Positions 6,706-7,422 of a DNA stretch of 7,422 nucleotides are shown one piece after another. The DNA lies in the NCBI GenBank assembly GCA_016781725.1, contig JADDPU010000415.1, positions 1 through 7,422 of the forward strand. Reading direction: 5' to 3'. Positions within the stretch are counted from its first letter, which is position 1; the number at the start of each line of letters is the position of its first letter. The notes under the pieces were generated by a model. It had not been told where the DNA came from, made no database searches, and was given only the letters and a program-made list of their open reading frames with translations. This DNA is from Rubrobacter sp. Lineage in GTDB: Bacteria; Actinomycetota; Rubrobacteria; Rubrobacterales; Rubrobacteraceae. Both the position numbers and the translations under genes were made by a program.

Positions 6706-6811
6706 AAATGAGACCCCTCCGCTATCGCGACAACGATCTACCCACAGCGTACCGGCTGGCCCCGAACCGCAGAGCGTTCACCATTACGCCCGCGGACAAC
6801 CGTCGAGAGCG
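6706..6811 (-). promoter_or_regulatory. Presumed promoter and leader of the disulfide-reductase gene
   Basis: These 106 bases lie between the terminator of the superoxide dismutase gene and the ATG of the flavoprotein on the same strand, so they must supply its promoter unless read-through serves. The clear element is the ribosome site GGAGG (6720-6716, minus). TAGATC (6740-6735 area, minus) is only a loose -10 candidate, and I see no convincing -35 box. The role is inferred from position. Confidence 0.35.
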
Positions 6812-6844
6812 AAAAGAGTCCCCGGGAGAGGATCCCGGGGACTC
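6812..6844 (-). terminator. Rho-independent terminator after superoxide dismutase
   Basis: A perfect 12-base inverted repeat (6816-6827 and 6833-6844; arm GAGTCCCCGGGA) with a 5-base loop. Read on the minus strand, the GC-rich hairpin is followed at once by TTTT (6815-6812). It begins 36 bases past the superoxide dismutase stop codon. There is no T run on the plus-strand side, so it works for leftward transcription. A second GGACTC copy (6845-6850) abuts the stem and could pair alternatively. Confidence 0.9.
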
Positions 6845-6880
6845 GGACTCTGCCAAGGGGTCAGCGTGAGACGCCCTTGC

Positions 6881-7422
6881 TCAGGCGCTCCTTGCGGCCT
6901 GGTAGCGCCTCTCTACTTCATCCCAATTGACCACATCCCACCAGGCGTTTATGTACTCAGGGCGCCTGTTCTGGTACTTGAGGTAGTAGGCGTGCTCCCA
7001 CACGTCCAACCCCATAACAGGCGTCTTGCCCTCCATCAGAGGCGAGTCCTGGTTGGGGGTTGTCTCTATGGACAAAGATCCGTCGGGTGAGGCTATAAGC
7101 CAAGCCCACCCACTCCCGAACAACGCCCCTGGCGCCGCCGCTGCCCCAAACTGTTCCTTGAACTGGTCGAACGAACCGAACGAGGACTCTATGGCAGAGG
7201 CCAGATCCCCTGTGGGCTCGCCCCCGCCCTGCCCGGATGGGCCCATGATCTGCCAGAACATCGAGTGGTTTGAGTGCCCGCCGCCGTTGTTCCTTACGGC
7301 CGTACGGATATCCTCTGGCACGCTGTCTATGTTGGCGAGGAGCTCTTCGAGGTTACCGGGGTCTGCCTCTGGGTGCTTCTCTAGGGCGTTGTTCAGGTTG
7401 GTGACGTAGGTGTTGTGGTGCT
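6881..7422 (-). CDS. sodA: Superoxide dismutase, Mn/Fe family, probably Mn type (partial, N-terminus cut off)
   Basis: Converts superoxide to H2O2 and O2 in the cytoplasm. The 179 visible codons run in frame from the window edge to TGA; about 25-30 N-terminal residues, including the first metal-ligand histidine, lie outside. Seen in fragment numbering: HHNTYVTNLN with gateway Tyr5; NNGGGHSNHSMFW with ligand His52; LFGSGWAWL; NQDSP, whose Gln124 is the Mn-type second-shell glutamine; and GLDVWEHAYYLKYQNRRPEY with ligands Asp139 and His143. The GGGH and NQDSP signatures favour manganese over iron. The internal GTG at 7321 is not a start, because conserved sequence continues upstream. GC content is about 60% over 6961-7200 against about 67% sampled in pruA, a mild difference. 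A strong terminator follows, so it is probably transcribed as its own unit or as the last gene of one. Confidence 0.96.
   Translation of the reverse strand, partial: HHNTYVTNLNNALEKHPEADPGNLEELLANIDSVPEDIRTAVRNNGGGHSNHSMFWQIMGPSGQGGGEPTGDLASAIESSFGSFDQFKEQFGAAAAPGALFGSGWAWLIASPDGSLSIETTPNQDSPLMEGKTPVMGLDVWEHAYYLKYQNRRPEYINAWWDVVNWDEVERRYQAARSA

Noticed and set aside
6816..6844. Inverted repeat considered as a mobile-element end or protein-binding palindrome
   Set aside because: The GC-rich stem followed by TTTT just past a stop codon is fully explained as an intrinsic terminator; there is no transposase or target duplication.

Overview
The window is high-GC bacterial DNA made of ordinary chromosomal metabolic genes. 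The protein types suggest an actinobacterium of the Rubrobacter kind. The clues are a separate (not PutA-fused) proline dehydrogenase next to a 516-residue P5C dehydrogenase, as in Thermus, Deinococcus and Bacillus, together with about 67% GC and frequent ATA isoleucine codons. The assignment to a genus is an inference. I see no insertion sequence, CRISPR array, tRNA, rRNA or phage gene.

Layout. Positions 1-2657 hold two minus-strand genes that overlap by 4 bases: an aldehyde dehydrogenase (1047-2657), then an FAD amine oxidase of the monomeric sarcosine oxidase family (1-1050, cut by the window edge, TTG start). A 175-base divergent intergenic region (2658-2832) separates them from a plus-strand pair: proline dehydrogenase (2833-3750) and L-glutamate gamma-semialdehyde (P5C) dehydrogenase (3763-5313). 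These convert proline to glutamate. Only 9 bases further on, and convergent, lies a minus-strand flavoprotein of the CoA-disulfide reductase type (5323-6705). Upstream of it is a strong intrinsic terminator (6812-6844), which ends the minus-strand gene for a Mn-type superoxide dismutase (6881-7422, N-terminus missing).

How the genes may work together. The plus-strand pair is a complete proline catabolic operon. The divergent pair has the same logic: a flavin amine/imino-acid oxidase followed by a semialdehyde-type dehydrogenase with ALDH7-like motifs. This would fit L-pipecolate or another secondary amine (sarcosine-like) as substrate, giving a lysine/pipecolate module beside the proline module. 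That is inference. The family oxidases release H2O2, and a thiol/disulfide flavoenzyme and a superoxide dismutase follow on the right, so a redox-protection theme is possible, but a terminator separates the superoxide dismutase gene and the link is weak. No transcriptional regulator is visible. I find no clearly undescribed system; the most useful lead is the possible imino-acid catabolism locus and the substrate of its oxidase.
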